Shown: positions 37,372-46,618, counted from the stretch's first letter. The stretch is DNA of 64,000 bases from Rhodopseudomonas_A palustris_F (GCF_000013745.1 NC_007925.1:4650001-4714000); one strand, 5' to 3'. Numbers and translations: made by a program. The notes: generated by a model from the sequence alone, not told the origin.

Positions 37372-40248
37372 ATGAATGGACTTGCCGCATATCATTTTGG
37401 ATCGTCGGATATCTCGTTCCCCACTCATTTTTACGCACTTTTCATTGCTGGTCAGTCGATGCCATCACGGGTGATTATGGCGCTGGTGCTGACCCTCGTC
37501 GCGGCAGCAATCATTTTGCTCGCGAACGTCGTTCTCGACATCTCGCAAAAGACCCAGCTGCAAATCGCCATTGAGGCTAATGTGGCGAACCAGTCGACGC
37601 TTGCGATTTTCGTCGATGACGAACCGCGCCCGTATCTGGCGCAACGCGCCCGCTTCGATCCCCACCTCTACATTGCGCCGGGCGTCCAGCAAGGATTGCA
37701 TCGCATGAGGCTGGAGCTTTCCGGCCTCGGTGAGGGCGATTGGATTCGCGCGGTCACTTTCGAGGTCGGCGACACTCCGATCCGCCGTTTCGACGTCGAG
37801 CAAATTCGTGCCGCCGGCCCGACTCAAATCGGTCGGCCCGCCATCGTCGACCGGCAAACGGTACTGACACCGGTCGACGGCAAGCTCAGCATCGCACTGG
37901 CCGACCTGAAGCTGAGCTACAACGGACCCAGCATCGCGAGACTGCCGCAGTGGACCGGTCGTCTCGGACGCGGCGATGGCGTTCTCGGCCTGATCCTGCT
38001 CGGCTTTGTCCTCGTCGTCATCGCCAATGCCCGCGGGGCCGGCATGGCGAGCGTGCTGGTTCTTTGCCTGACCTCGACGGTGTCGGTGTATCTCGCGGTG
38101 CCGATCATCACGGCGATGGTCGCGGTCCCGGACGCAGCGTCGCTTTCGGTCGGACGGGCCGCCTATTTCGGGTTGTCCACCCTCGCCAACCAGCTCGCCG
38201 TCTTGATCGCCCTCGCAGGCGCGGCGACGGCCGCGGTGTGTCTCCTCATCATTCGGCGGGGTCAGTCGGCTTGCGTCGGACCCGCCGTCGCGCCAGGCGC
38301 TGCCACGCTTGCGGGACGTTGGCGGGGCGCCGTCGCTTTGGTGCTGACGGTGTTCGTCGCGTCGGTCCCGTTACTGGCCGTCGCCCCCGACATTTACGCG
38401 CAGGGCCATTATCCGATCCCGCCCGGATGGGACACCAACAATATCACGCTGTGGCAATACCTGATCCACGAGGGATTTCGGCCGCTGCGGGATTTCTGGT
38501 TTCCTTATGGCGGCACCTGGGTGTTTTCGCTGCCGGCGCCCTGGGGCCAGATCTTCAGCGCCGCCGAGCAGACCCTGCTCTATGCCGTTCTGTTGCTGTC
38601 GCTGCATGTGGTGATGGGCCGACGGTTGCTCGCCCCTTTCGCGATCGTGTCGCTGATCATGATCGCCGATCGGCTGTATATCTTCTGGGGTGTCTTTCGG
38701 TACCTGCTCGCGGTCGACGTCTTCATCGCCTTCCTCGCTCAACTGGCGCCGGCACGCACCCTGTGGACGCGCGGACTGTTTCCCGCAGCCGTGCTGCTGG
38801 CGGCGTTCATCGAACCGATCCAGCTCCTCTATGCGGCGCCGGCGGTGTTGATGACGTTCTGCCTGGCGATCCGTTCGCAACCGGGCCGATCGCCGCACGC
38901 CGTGGCACGGCGCTTCGCGCTGGAATTCATTCCGGGGTTTGTTGCGGTCGCAGGTTATGCCGCGGTGCTGGCGGCGACCGGCGACCTGAAATACCAGATC
39001 GGCTTTCTGACGTCGCTCGGACCGCACACCGTCAGCTCTGCCGTCCCCACCAACCTCGTGGCCGCGCTCGGCCTGCGCTCAGACTTGGCTGCGATCGTCG
39101 CGCTGACCGGCCCGTGCCTGCTGGTCGCCATCGGACTGTATCGCTGCCTGGCGACGCCCAAGAGTGCGATCCGGGACATGTTGCTGCTGGGGCTCGGTCT
39201 GATCGGATTCATGTTCGTGCAAAAATACATCGTCCGAGAAAACCAGTGGCAGTGCGTGCTGCCGACGGTGCTCGGACTGCTGGTTTGGGCCCATCTCGAG
39301 CCGGCGCTGCAGAGGCTGCGAACCGCCGCGATCGCCGGGCTGATCGCGGGATTGCTCGTGATCGTGCTGAGGCCGACCGGCGAACCCAGCAACTATCTGC
39401 AACGGCTGCCGACGGCGCCGCTGAAAGCGGCGCGAACACTGGCAACGGCCATTCGAGACACCGAGCAAACCACGCGGACCCGTCAGTTCGCCTATTCCGA
39501 ACAACGCTTCGCACTCTACCGGCCGGAGCTCGAGCTGGTTCGGCGGCTGGATGCCCTGTCGAGCGGCGCGCCCGGGCCGGTCTACGTTCTGGGCGACACG
39601 CCGCAGCTCTACATCCTGCTCAAACAGTTGCCGCCTTACCAGAGCAACAACTACAATGCGGCGCCGATCGGCGAACAGCGGCATGTTCTGGCCTGGCTGG
39701 ACGACAACAAGCCGCGCTACGTCGTGTGGCGCATCGAGGATCTGCAGTTCGAACTGCCCCACGTGCTGCGCGTGCCGTTGATCTACAGTCGAATCGTGCG
39801 CGACTACGTACCGCTGGAAACCGTCGGCGGGTTCGCGGTCCTGCGGCAGCGGGGCGTCGACGAGAAGCCGGCGCTGGCGTGGTGGCGGCAGCATCTGACG
39901 CCGGTTTTCGACATGGGCCACATCCTGCAGAACATCAGCACGTCGCGCCGGCCGTCCTGCGACCCGCAGGATCTTTCCCGATGCACCCCCGTGCTCGTGC
40001 TGAGCGTTGCCGAAGCGCAGCGTCGGGCGCCCGCGATCTCGGTGCCGCTCGCTTCGGGCGATCTGGAGTTCGAGCTGAAATTTGCGCCCGAGCCGACGGT
40101 TGCGAATTACGTCGTTCCTCTCGAACGACTTTGGGCCTACGATGCCGCAACCCTGCTCGGCCAACCGTTGACGATCGCGAAGAAGGACATTCCGGGCGTC
40201 ACCGTGACCCGGGAGGGGCGCCTGCGGGACGAGCGCTTCCTGTATTGA
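37372..40248 (+). CDS. Large multi-pass membrane protein, possible GT-C glycosyltransferase
   Basis: 958 aa from the ATG at 37372; an ATG at 37459 (MPSRVIMALVLTL) is an alternative, giving 929 aa. After an N-terminal anchor comes a periplasmic beta-rich region (about 60-195), then ten or more membrane segments (about 205-690) with GWDTNNITLWQYLIHEGF and LRDFWFPYGGTW, and a soluble C-terminus. The topology fits a GT-C transferase using a polyprenyl-linked donor, though I do not recognise a named family. Divergent from the second dprE1-like gene across 108 nt. Confidence 0.75.
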   Translation: MNGLAAYHFGSSDISFPTHFYALFIAGQSMPSRVIMALVLTLVAAAIILLANVVLDISQKTQLQIAIEANVANQSTLAIFVDDEPRPYLAQRARFDPHLYIAPGVQQGLHRMRLELSGLGEGDWIRAVTFEVGDTPIRRFDVEQIRAAGPTQIGRPAIVDRQTVLTPVDGKLSIALADLKLSYNGPSIARLPQWTGRLGRGDGVLGLILLGFVLVVIANARGAGMASVLVLCLTSTVSVYLAVPIITAMVAVPDAASLSVGRAAYFGLSTLANQLAVLIALAGAATAAVCLLIIRRGQSACVGPAVAPGAATLAGRWRGAVALVLTVFVASVPLLAVAPDIYAQGHYPIPPGWDTNNITLWQYLIHEGFRPLRDFWFPYGGTWVFSLPAPWGQIFSAAEQTLLYAVLLLSLHVVMGRRLLAPFAIVSLIMIADRLYIFWGVFRYLLAVDVFIAFLAQLAPARTLWTRGLFPAAVLLAAFIEPIQLLYAAPAVLMTFCLAIRSQPGRSPHAVARRFALEFIPGFVAVAGYAAVLAATGDLKYQIGFLTSLGPHTVSSAVPTNLVAALGLRSDLAAIVALTGPCLLVAIGLYRCLATPKSAIRDMLLLGLGLIGFMFVQKYIVRENQWQCVLPTVLGLLVWAHLEPALQRLRTAAIAGLIAGLLVIVLRPTGEPSNYLQRLPTAPLKAARTLATAIRDTEQTTRTRQFAYSEQRFALYRPELELVRRLDALSSGAPGPVYVLGDTPQLYILLKQLPPYQSNNYNAAPIGEQRHVLAWLDDNKPRYVVWRIEDLQFELPHVLRVPLIYSRIVRDYVPLETVGGFAVLRQRGVDEKPALAWWRQHLTPVFDMGHILQNISTSRRPSCDPQDLSRCTPVLVLSVAEAQRRAPAISVPLASGDLEFELKFAPEPTVANYVVPLERLWAYDAATLLGQPLTIAKKDIPGVTVTREGRLRDERFLY

Positions 40249-40280
40249 GCACCGGCCGTTAACCGAGGACCGACCGAGCG

Positions 40281-40859
40281 ATGGACGACACCGAGCAACC
40301 GATCAAGGTCAGCCGCCGGGAATTGGCGATCGTGGCCGCACTCACCGGTGTTGTGATCGTGCTATTGAGCGCGAATCTGACCAGGCTCGGCGAGCAGATC
40401 GCCGCATGGATCAATCCGCTTCGCTATTCCGGCACCGCCGCGTTGGCGGATTTCATCTGCCCCGCCGCGATCGCCGAAGGCGGACTGCGAACCGGTTGCT
40501 CGCATACCGCGCTGGCTTCCAACCCGAACATATCAGGATTCGTCGACAGCGCCGCGACCACCGCAGCCGGGCTGCGCATCACCGGCTGGGCCGCAGACCG
40601 CGGCAGCAATTCCGAGGTGGCGCTGGTTGCCGTGACCGTGAACGGCGTGCTGCGCGGGGCGGGTCCGGCGAGCAACCCTCGCCCTGACGTCGCGGCGGCG
40701 CTGGGATTGCACGACCACTTGAAGACCGGCTTCGATCTGACGGTACCGATCGACGGGCCGATCCAGCCGGCCGATCTGAACGTGCGGGTGTTCGGCATCG
40801 CCGCCGACGGCCGGTTCTGGGAGCTGAGCTCGACGGCGCCGTTCTTCAAGCGCGGTTAG
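40281..40859 (+). CDS. Single-pass membrane protein with GWAxD-type domain
   Basis: 192 aa with one N-terminal membrane anchor (LAIVAALTGVVIVLLSANL, about residues 14-32) and a periplasmic remainder. Residues about 98-180 read LRITGWAADRG, then VTVNGVLRGAGPASNPRPDV and TGFDLTVPI. The same layout, including TGWA and RPDV, ends the sulfotransferase-like protein at 47941-49194. It is probably a small beta-sandwich glycan-associated domain with no name known to me. It lies 32 nt after the 958-aa gene and 1 nt before the SDR, so is co-transcribed. Confidence 0.75.
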   Translation: MDDTEQPIKVSRRELAIVAALTGVVIVLLSANLTRLGEQIAAWINPLRYSGTAALADFICPAAIAEGGLRTGCSHTALASNPNISGFVDSAATTAAGLRITGWAADRGSNSEVALVAVTVNGVLRGAGPASNPRPDVAAALGLHDHLKTGFDLTVPIDGPIQPADLNVRVFGIAADGRFWELSSTAPFFKRG

Positions 40860-40860
40860 C

Positions 40861-41625
40861 ATGTCGCACAATCCCTCCCTTGCTTCCCAAAACGCCCTGA
40901 TCGTCGGCGCCACCTCGCGCCTCGCCCAGGCGATCGCGGTGGAGTACGCACAGCGGCGGGTGGCGATCGAACTTGCCGGGCGCGACGCCGGCGAACTCGC
41001 ACGGATCGCAGCCGATCTTGCGATCCGTCACGGCGCGACGGTCCGCACCCAGCCGTTCGACGCGCTCTCGAACGAAAGCATCGATGCGCTCGCCGCCGAG
41101 CTGTTGGGTCGCGACGCGCTGCCCTCCGACCTGGTCTTCGTGATCGGATACGCCGAAAATCTGGAGCAGTCGCATCGGGACGTCGCACTTGCCGCGCAAC
41201 TGCTCGCCACCAACTATGCGGCGATCGTTCGTCTGCTGACGCAGCTGATGCCGCGGCTGGAGTCCTCTCGCGACCACCGCATCGCCTTCGTCGGATCGGT
41301 CGCCGGCGATCGCGGCCGGCGAACCAATTTCGTCTATGGCGCCGCCAAAGCCGCGCTGGCTGCCTATGCCCAGGGCTTGCGGGCGAGGTTGCTGCCGACC
41401 GGCAGCCAGGTGCTGACCATCAAGCTCGGCTATATGGACACCCGCCTCGCCTTCGGCAAAACCCCGGGACTGATCACGCCACAGCCGCGAACGGTGGCAC
41501 GATCCATCCTCGCCGCGATGGACCGCAATGCGATGGTGGTCTATGTGCCATGGTATTGGCGTCCGATCATGACCTTGCTGCGGCTGTTGCCGGAAGCGAT
41601 TTTCATCCGATTGCCGCTGCCGTGA
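40861..41625 (+). CDS. Second DprE2-like SDR
   Basis: 254 aa. Nucleotide motif LIVGATSRLAQAIAVEYAQ. FVGSVAGDRGRRTNFVYGAAK is the same signature as in the first DprE2 homologue, with Tyr and Lys of the active site. C-terminal WYWRPIMTLLRLLPEAIF again mirrors it. It should reduce the keto-lipid formed by the second DprE1-like enzyme. Separated from that partner by the divergent 958-aa gene, but the four genes form one block. Confidence 0.87.
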   Translation: MSHNPSLASQNALIVGATSRLAQAIAVEYAQRRVAIELAGRDAGELARIAADLAIRHGATVRTQPFDALSNESIDALAAELLGRDALPSDLVFVIGYAENLEQSHRDVALAAQLLATNYAAIVRLLTQLMPRLESSRDHRIAFVGSVAGDRGRRTNFVYGAAKAALAAYAQGLRARLLPTGSQVLTIKLGYMDTRLAFGKTPGLITPQPRTVARSILAAMDRNAMVVYVPWYWRPIMTLLRLLPEAIFIRLPLP

Positions 41626-41709
41626 TGCAGGAACTTATTCCACGACCCGGCGGCGCGCGTGATGATCGATCTTGGAGCCGGAAAACGGTGCCCACAGCGC
41701 CTCAATCGC

Positions 41710-41737
41710 TTGACATGCCTGCTGGCACCTGTAGGCC
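41710..41737 (+). promoter_or_regulatory. Possible sigma-70-type promoter of the CDP-sugar operon
   Basis: A perfect -35 hexamer TTGACA at 41710-41715 is followed after 16 nt by TAGGCC, a weak -10. It sits about 50 nt before the first ATG (41787), which has GGGGCTGAGGC upstream. The -10 is poor, so this is a suggestion only. Confidence 0.3.
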
Positions 41738-41786
41738 GTAACTTTCGTAATCGAATGCGCGAGTGGACACTCTTCGGGGCTGAGGC

Positions 41787-42833
41787 ATGAATGTTTTAGT
41801 GACGGGAAATCTTGGTTACGTCGGCGCGGTGCTGGTTCCTTATCTGCGCGCCCGGCATCCAGGTAGCCGGATTGTTTGCTACGACACCGGATATTTTGCG
41901 CACTGCATCACCTCGCGGTCGCGCGCGCCCGAAAGCTATGCGGACCTGCAGTACTTTGGCGATATCCGCGATCTTCCCGATGCGCTGATTGCCGGCACCG
42001 ACGCCATCGTCCAGCTCTCCGCGATCTCCAACGACCCGATCGGCAACGATTACGAGAAGGTCACCATCGAGATCAATGAAACCGCCAGTCTCGATCTGGC
42101 GCGCCGCGCCCGCGATGCCGGGGTCCGCTCGTTCGTGTTCGCCTCGAGCTGCAGCGCTTACGGATTTGCCGAAGGCGACGCCCGCCGCGAATCCGACGCG
42201 CTCAATCCGCTGACCGCCTATGCCCGCTCGAAAGTGGGGACCGAGCGCGGACTCGCCGGGCTGCAGAACGGCGAGATGACGATCACCGCGCTGCGCTTTG
42301 CCACCGCGTGCGGCATGTCGCCCCGGCTGCGGCTCGATCTGGTGCTCAATGATTTCGTCGCCTGCGCGCTGTCCAGCGGTGAAATCACCGTGCTCAGCGA
42401 CGGCAGCCCGTGGCGGCCGTTGATCGACGTGTCCGACATGGCTCGCGCCATCGACTGGGCGATCCAGCGCGACCGCAGCGCCGGCGGCCCGTTCGTCGCC
42501 GTCAATGCCGGAAGCAACGCCTGGAATTACCAGGTTCGCGACCTCGCCCAGGCTGTCGCCGACGCCATTCCCGGCACCAAGGTCAGCATCAATCGCGACG
42601 CCCCGCCCGACAAGCGATCCTACCGGGTCAATTTCGACCTGTTCGCCGAATTGGCGCAAGGTTACACGCCGACGGTGACACTGACGGAATCGATCGAACG
42701 GCTGGTCGCCGGGATGCAGGAGTTGGGCTTCGCCGACGCCAACTTCCGCAATTCGCAATTCATGCGTCTGCAAACCATCAGGAAGCATCGCTCCGACGGC
42801 CTGCTCGACGCCGACCTGCGATGGACGAATTGA
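41787..42833 (+). CDS. NAD-dependent epimerase/dehydratase (extended SDR)
   Basis: 348 aa. GNLGYVG at residues 7-13 is the cofactor loop. The active site is formed by ASSCSAYGFAEGD and AYARSK. RFATACGMSPRLRLDLVLNDFV and GSPWRPLIDVSDMARA are typical of sugar-nucleotide SDRs. First gene of a five-gene CDP-sugar operon ahead of rfbF. It may act as a 4-ketoreductase or epimerase on a CDP-keto sugar. It does not look like the classic CDP-glucose 4,6-dehydratase RfbG, which is not evident in the window. Confidence 0.87.
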   Translation: MNVLVTGNLGYVGAVLVPYLRARHPGSRIVCYDTGYFAHCITSRSRAPESYADLQYFGDIRDLPDALIAGTDAIVQLSAISNDPIGNDYEKVTIEINETASLDLARRARDAGVRSFVFASSCSAYGFAEGDARRESDALNPLTAYARSKVGTERGLAGLQNGEMTITALRFATACGMSPRLRLDLVLNDFVACALSSGEITVLSDGSPWRPLIDVSDMARAIDWAIQRDRSAGGPFVAVNAGSNAWNYQVRDLAQAVADAIPGTKVSINRDAPPDKRSYRVNFDLFAELAQGYTPTVTLTESIERLVAGMQELGFADANFRNSQFMRLQTIRKHRSDGLLDADLRWTN

Positions 42834-42876
42834 CCGGACGCCGCCTCTCCCAGCCTCTTTTGATCGACAGACCGCA

Positions 42877-43659
42877 ATGACCAACATCACCAAGGCCGTG
42901 ATCCTCGCCGGAGGAATGGGGACGAGGATCGCCGAGGAGACCTCGACGCGCCCCAAGCCGCTGATCGAAATCGGAGGACTGCCGATCCTCTGGCACATCA
43001 TGAAGACGTACTACGCGCACGGCATCAAAGAGTTCGTGGTCTGTCTCGGCTACAAGGGATATATGATCAAGGAGTACTTTTCGAACTACTTCCTGCATCA
43101 ATCCGACGTCACCTTCGACTTTACCGACAATTCGGTGATCTACCACCATAAGCGCGCCGAGGACTGGAAGATCACGCTGATCGACACCGGCCTCGAGACC
43201 ATGACCGGCGGCCGCTTGAAGCGCGTGGCAAGATACGTCGGCGACACTCCGTTCTGCTTGACCTATGGCGATGGCGTCTCGGACATCGACATCGGGGCGC
43301 TGCTGAAATTCCACACCGCGCACGGCAAGCTGGCGACCATCACCGCGGTCAGCCCGCCCGGCCGGTTCGGCGCGCTGGTGCTCAATCCGGCCGACGAAGT
43401 GCAGAGCTTCCAAGAGAAGCCCGACGGCGAATTGGGCTGGATCAACGGCGGGTTTTTCGTGCTCTCCCCCGATGTGCTGCCTTACATCGAACAGGACTCG
43501 ACGATCTGGGAACGCCAGCCATTGGAGCGGCTCGCCGCCGAGGGGCAACTCGTCGCCTACAAGCATCGCGGCTTCTGGCACCCGATGGATACGCTCCGCG
43601 ACAAGCAATATCTCGAGCAGCTTTGGGCCACATCGAAGGCGCCCTGGAAGGTTTGGTGA
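42877..43659 (+). CDS. rfbF: Glucose-1-phosphate cytidylyltransferase
   Basis: 260 aa, standard length. Makes CDP-glucose from CTP and glucose-1-phosphate. N-terminal KAVILAGGMGTRIAEETSTRPKPLIEIGG-type block, then FVVCLGYKGYMIKEYF, TYGDGVSDIDI and RFGALVLN, and INGGFFVLSPDVLPYI near the end, all as in RfbF. It opens the CDP-deoxysugar branch, separate from the dTDP branch at 1895-4761. The methyltransferase gene follows after 60 nt. Confidence 0.95.
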   Translation: MTNITKAVILAGGMGTRIAEETSTRPKPLIEIGGLPILWHIMKTYYAHGIKEFVVCLGYKGYMIKEYFSNYFLHQSDVTFDFTDNSVIYHHKRAEDWKITLIDTGLETMTGGRLKRVARYVGDTPFCLTYGDGVSDIDIGALLKFHTAHGKLATITAVSPPGRFGALVLNPADEVQSFQEKPDGELGWINGGFFVLSPDVLPYIEQDSTIWERQPLERLAAEGQLVAYKHRGFWHPMDTLRDKQYLEQLWATSKAPWKVW

Positions 43660-43719
43660 ACCGGGCTTTCACGTGATGGATCGGCGGATCTTCGACCGAG
43701 GTTTCTTTAAGGATATGTC

Positions 43720-44958
43720 ATGACGTCCAAACGGCTCTGCCGGCATTGCTCCAGCCCGCTCGACATCCTGGTCGCCGATCTCGGCAGCACCCCGATCTCG
43801 AACGATTATTTGTCCGCCGAGGCGGTGGACGGCGGCGAGCCCTACTATCCGCTGCGCACCTATGTCTGCGAAAATTGCAGGCTAGTGCAGCTGCAGAACT
43901 TCTTCCGCTCCGACGAACTGTTCCGCGCCGACTACGCCTATTTCTCGTCCTATTCGACGTCGTGGCTGGCGCATGCCGAACGCTATGCGCAGCAGATGCA
44001 GCAGCGCTTTGCGATCGACGGATCGAAGCTGGTGGTCGAGATCGCCAGCAACGACGGCTATCTGCTGCAGTACTTCCAGAAGGCCGGCATTCCGGTGCTC
44101 GGCATCGAGCCCAGCGCCTCGGTGGCGAAGGTGGCGCGGGACGAACGCAACATCTCGACCCTGGTGAAGTTCTTCGGCAGCGCCACCGCGACCGAACTGG
44201 TCGACAGCGGCACCCGCGCCGATCTGACGACGGCGAACAACGTGCTCGCCCACGTTCCCGACATCAACGATTTCGTCCGCGGCTTTGCCATCCTGCTGGC
44301 CGACAACGGTGTCGCGACGTTCGAATTCCCGCATCTGTTGCAGATGTTCCAGCACAATCAGTTCGACACTATCTACCACGAGCATTTCTCCTATCTGTCA
44401 CTCTTGGCCTGCGAACGGATCTTCGAATCGCAGGGGCTGCGGGTGTTCGACGTCGAGGAACTGCCGACCCACGGCGGCTCGCTGCGGCTGTTCGCCTGCC
44501 GCAAGGACGCCGAGCACAAGCCTCAGCCGGGCCTCGCCGCGGTTCGCGCCCGCGAAGCCGACATGGGATTGCAAACCAACGCGCCCTATCTGGGATTCGC
44601 CGAGCGGGTCCGCGAAACCAAGCGCGCGCTGCTGTCGCTGCTGATCGACCTGAAGCGCCAGGGCAAGCGGATCGCCGCCTACGGCGCGCCGGCCAAGGGC
44701 AATACGCTGTTGAACTACTGCGGCATCGGCGCCGACATGATCGACTTCACCGTCGATCGCTCGCCGCACAAGCAGGGCATGTTCCTTCCCGGCACCAGGC
44801 TGCCGATCTTGGCGCCGGAGGCGATCGCCGAGGCCAAGCCCGATTATATCGTGGTGCTGCCGTGGAATCTGGAAGCAGAAATCGTCGAACAAATGGCCTC
44901 GGTGCGCGCCTGGGGCGGCAAGTTCATCATTCCGATTCCGCTGCCGCGCATTGTGTGA
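43720..44958 (+). CDS. Sugar C-methyltransferase with N-terminal zinc domain
   Basis: 412 aa. Residues 1-60 have two Cys pairs (CRHC and CENC) forming the Methyltransf_13-type zinc site. The SAM domain begins VVEIASNDGYLLQYFQKAGI, and LGIEPSASVAKVA and YHEHFSYLSL follow. THGGSLRLFAC and a C-terminal AYGAPAKGNTLLNYCGI match TylC3-like enzymes, which add a methyl to C-3 of an NDP-4-keto sugar. AAGGA lies 8 nt upstream of the ATG. Its place between rfbF and an RmlC-like gene argues for a C-branched CDP-sugar. Confidence 0.92.
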   Translation: MTSKRLCRHCSSPLDILVADLGSTPISNDYLSAEAVDGGEPYYPLRTYVCENCRLVQLQNFFRSDELFRADYAYFSSYSTSWLAHAERYAQQMQQRFAIDGSKLVVEIASNDGYLLQYFQKAGIPVLGIEPSASVAKVARDERNISTLVKFFGSATATELVDSGTRADLTTANNVLAHVPDINDFVRGFAILLADNGVATFEFPHLLQMFQHNQFDTIYHEHFSYLSLLACERIFESQGLRVFDVEELPTHGGSLRLFACRKDAEHKPQPGLAAVRAREADMGLQTNAPYLGFAERVRETKRALLSLLIDLKRQGKRIAAYGAPAKGNTLLNYCGIGADMIDFTVDRSPHKQGMFLPGTRLPILAPEAIAEAKPDYIVVLPWNLEAEIVEQMASVRAWGGKFIIPIPLPRIV

Positions 44959-44970
44959 GGATTGACGGCG

Positions 44971-45525
44971 TTGAAGATCATCCCGACACCGCTGGCCGGC
45001 TGCGTGCTGATCGAGCCCGACATCATCGCGGACGAGCGCGGTTACTTCCTGCGGACGTTCTGCGCGTCGACCTTCGAGGCCCACGGCCTCAACCCGGCGA
45101 TCGACCAGGCCAGCCTATCCTACAACCGCGCGCAATACACCCTGCGCGGCCTGCATTTTCAGGCACAGCCGCACATGGAAGACAAGCTGGTGCGGGTGGT
45201 GAATGGCGCGATCTTCGACGTCGCGGTGGATATCCGCACCGATTCGAAGACTTTCGCCAGATGGTACGCCGCCGAGCTCACCGAGCAGAACCAGCGCGCG
45301 CTGTATATTCCGCGAGGGTTTGCCCACGGCTTTCTGACGCTGACCGACGAGACCACGGTAGCCTATCAGATCGCGCAGCCTTACGTGGCGAGCCTGGCGC
45401 GCGGCGTGAACTTCAGCGATCCGCAGATCGCCGTGCGCTGGCCGCACCCGCCTTCTGTCATCAGCCAGCGCGATCGCGATCTGCCCGCGCTGGCGGCGAT
45501 CGATCCGACCTCCGTCTCGCAGTGA
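44971..45525 (+). CDS. RmlC-like nucleotide-sugar 3,5-epimerase
   Basis: 184 aa from a TTG at 44971 with GAGGA about 9 nt upstream; a TTG at 44962 is the alternative but sits on the ribosome site. TLRGLHFQAQP (catalytic His) and IPRGFAHGFLTLTDETTVAYQIAQPYVA are RmlC blocks. The segment after the last Tyr (SLARGVNFSDPQIAV) differs from the true rfbC at 28392. Encoded 12 nt after the C-methyltransferase, it probably epimerises a branched CDP-4-keto sugar. Confidence 0.87.
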   Translation: MKIIPTPLAGCVLIEPDIIADERGYFLRTFCASTFEAHGLNPAIDQASLSYNRAQYTLRGLHFQAQPHMEDKLVRVVNGAIFDVAVDIRTDSKTFARWYAAELTEQNQRALYIPRGFAHGFLTLTDETTVAYQIAQPYVASLARGVNFSDPQIAVRWPHPPSVISQRDRDLPALAAIDPTSVSQ

Positions 45526-45532
45526 GCCCGCC

Positions 45533-46468
45533 ATGCGCGTCCTGATCACCGGCGCTCGCGGCTTCATCGGACGGCACGTTCTGCGTCGGCTCGAAGCCGA
45601 TCCCCGTGTCACTGAGATCCACGCCACGCAATCGCGCCGGCGGGACAGCGACAATGGCCAGGCCCGCACCGTCTGGCACAGCCTCGATCTGTTGCAGCCG
45701 GACGCGGCTCATGCGCTCTGCCTGAAGCTGCGTCCGACGCATGTTTTGCATGCGGCCTGGATCACCGCGCACAACGACTATTGGGGCAGCCCGGAGAACC
45801 TGGCGTGGCTGGCCGCGAGCTGCGACCTATTGCGCGCCTTCGCAGCATCGGGCGGCGAGCGTTTCGTACAGATCGGCACCGCCGCGGAATATGATTGGTC
45901 GTATGGCTGCATGGTCGAGGGCGTCACCCCGGAGCGGCCGAACACGCTGTACGGCAGCGCCAAGAAGTCATTCCATGACGTGCTGCAGGCGGCCTCCGCC
46001 AAGCTCGGCCTGTCCGCCGCCACCGGCCGGGTGTTCTTCGGCTATGGCCCTTACGAAAATGCCGGCCGGATCATTCCTTACGCCTGCCGGCAATTGGCGC
46101 TGGGGCAGCCCGCGGAATTCTCCTCCGGCGCGGCCTGGCGCGATTTCCTCTATATCGAAGATTTGGCGGCCGCCGCCGTGGCGCTGCTGAATTCGCCGCT
46201 TGAAGGCGCGGTCAACCTCGCCTCCGGCGACCCGATCCAACTGCGACGCATTGTCGAACTAATTGGCGAGATCAGCGGCCGCGCGGAGCTCATCCGGCTC
46301 GGCGCCAGGCCCGACCGCGAGGGCGACCCGGCGATGATCGTTGCCAGTCCGACGCTGATCCGCTCCACCGGGTGGCAGCCGAGCTATTCGCTGCGCCGCG
46401 GCCTCGAGACGACTTACGCCTGGTGGGCAAGCGAAGTGGCGAGAGCCGATGCAGACGGGCGGAGGTGA
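45533..46468 (+). CDS. NAD-dependent epimerase/dehydratase (extended SDR)
   Basis: 311 aa. GARGFIGRHVL (residues about 7-17) binds the cofactor. IGTAAEYDWSYG and LYGSAK hold the active-site Ser/Thr, Tyr and Lys. GRVFFGYGPYENAGR and WRDFLYIEDLAAA are family blocks. It starts 7 nt after the RmlC-like gene, so is part of the same operon. It could be the final ketoreductase of the CDP-sugar pathway, or the dehydratase if no RfbG exists elsewhere. Confidence 0.87.
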   Translation: MRVLITGARGFIGRHVLRRLEADPRVTEIHATQSRRRDSDNGQARTVWHSLDLLQPDAAHALCLKLRPTHVLHAAWITAHNDYWGSPENLAWLAASCDLLRAFAASGGERFVQIGTAAEYDWSYGCMVEGVTPERPNTLYGSAKKSFHDVLQAASAKLGLSAATGRVFFGYGPYENAGRIIPYACRQLALGQPAEFSSGAAWRDFLYIEDLAAAAVALLNSPLEGAVNLASGDPIQLRRIVELIGEISGRAELIRLGARPDREGDPAMIVASPTLIRSTGWQPSYSLRRGLETTYAWWASEVARADADGRR

Positions 46469-46484
46469 TCGGTTGCGGAGCCTC

Positions 46485-46568
46485 GGCAAACGATTTACAA
46501 CCCGGCGAATTCACAAAGATCGTTATGCAACGGTTGCGGCGCCGTCGCGAGATGCAGGCAAACGATTT
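46485..46568 (+). repeat. Short direct repeats GGCAAACGATTT
   Basis: The 12-mer occurs at 46485-46496 and 46557-46568, 72 nt apart, in the gap before the membrane protein gene. A second pair, GGTTGCGG, occurs at 46471-46478 and 46532-46539. The layout suggests a degenerate duplication or a pair of regulator sites. Confidence 0.5.
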
Positions 46569-46618
46569 GTCATGATGTTTTTCAATCACGCTATTCAGTT
46601 CGTCGCGCGGCCTGTTTG

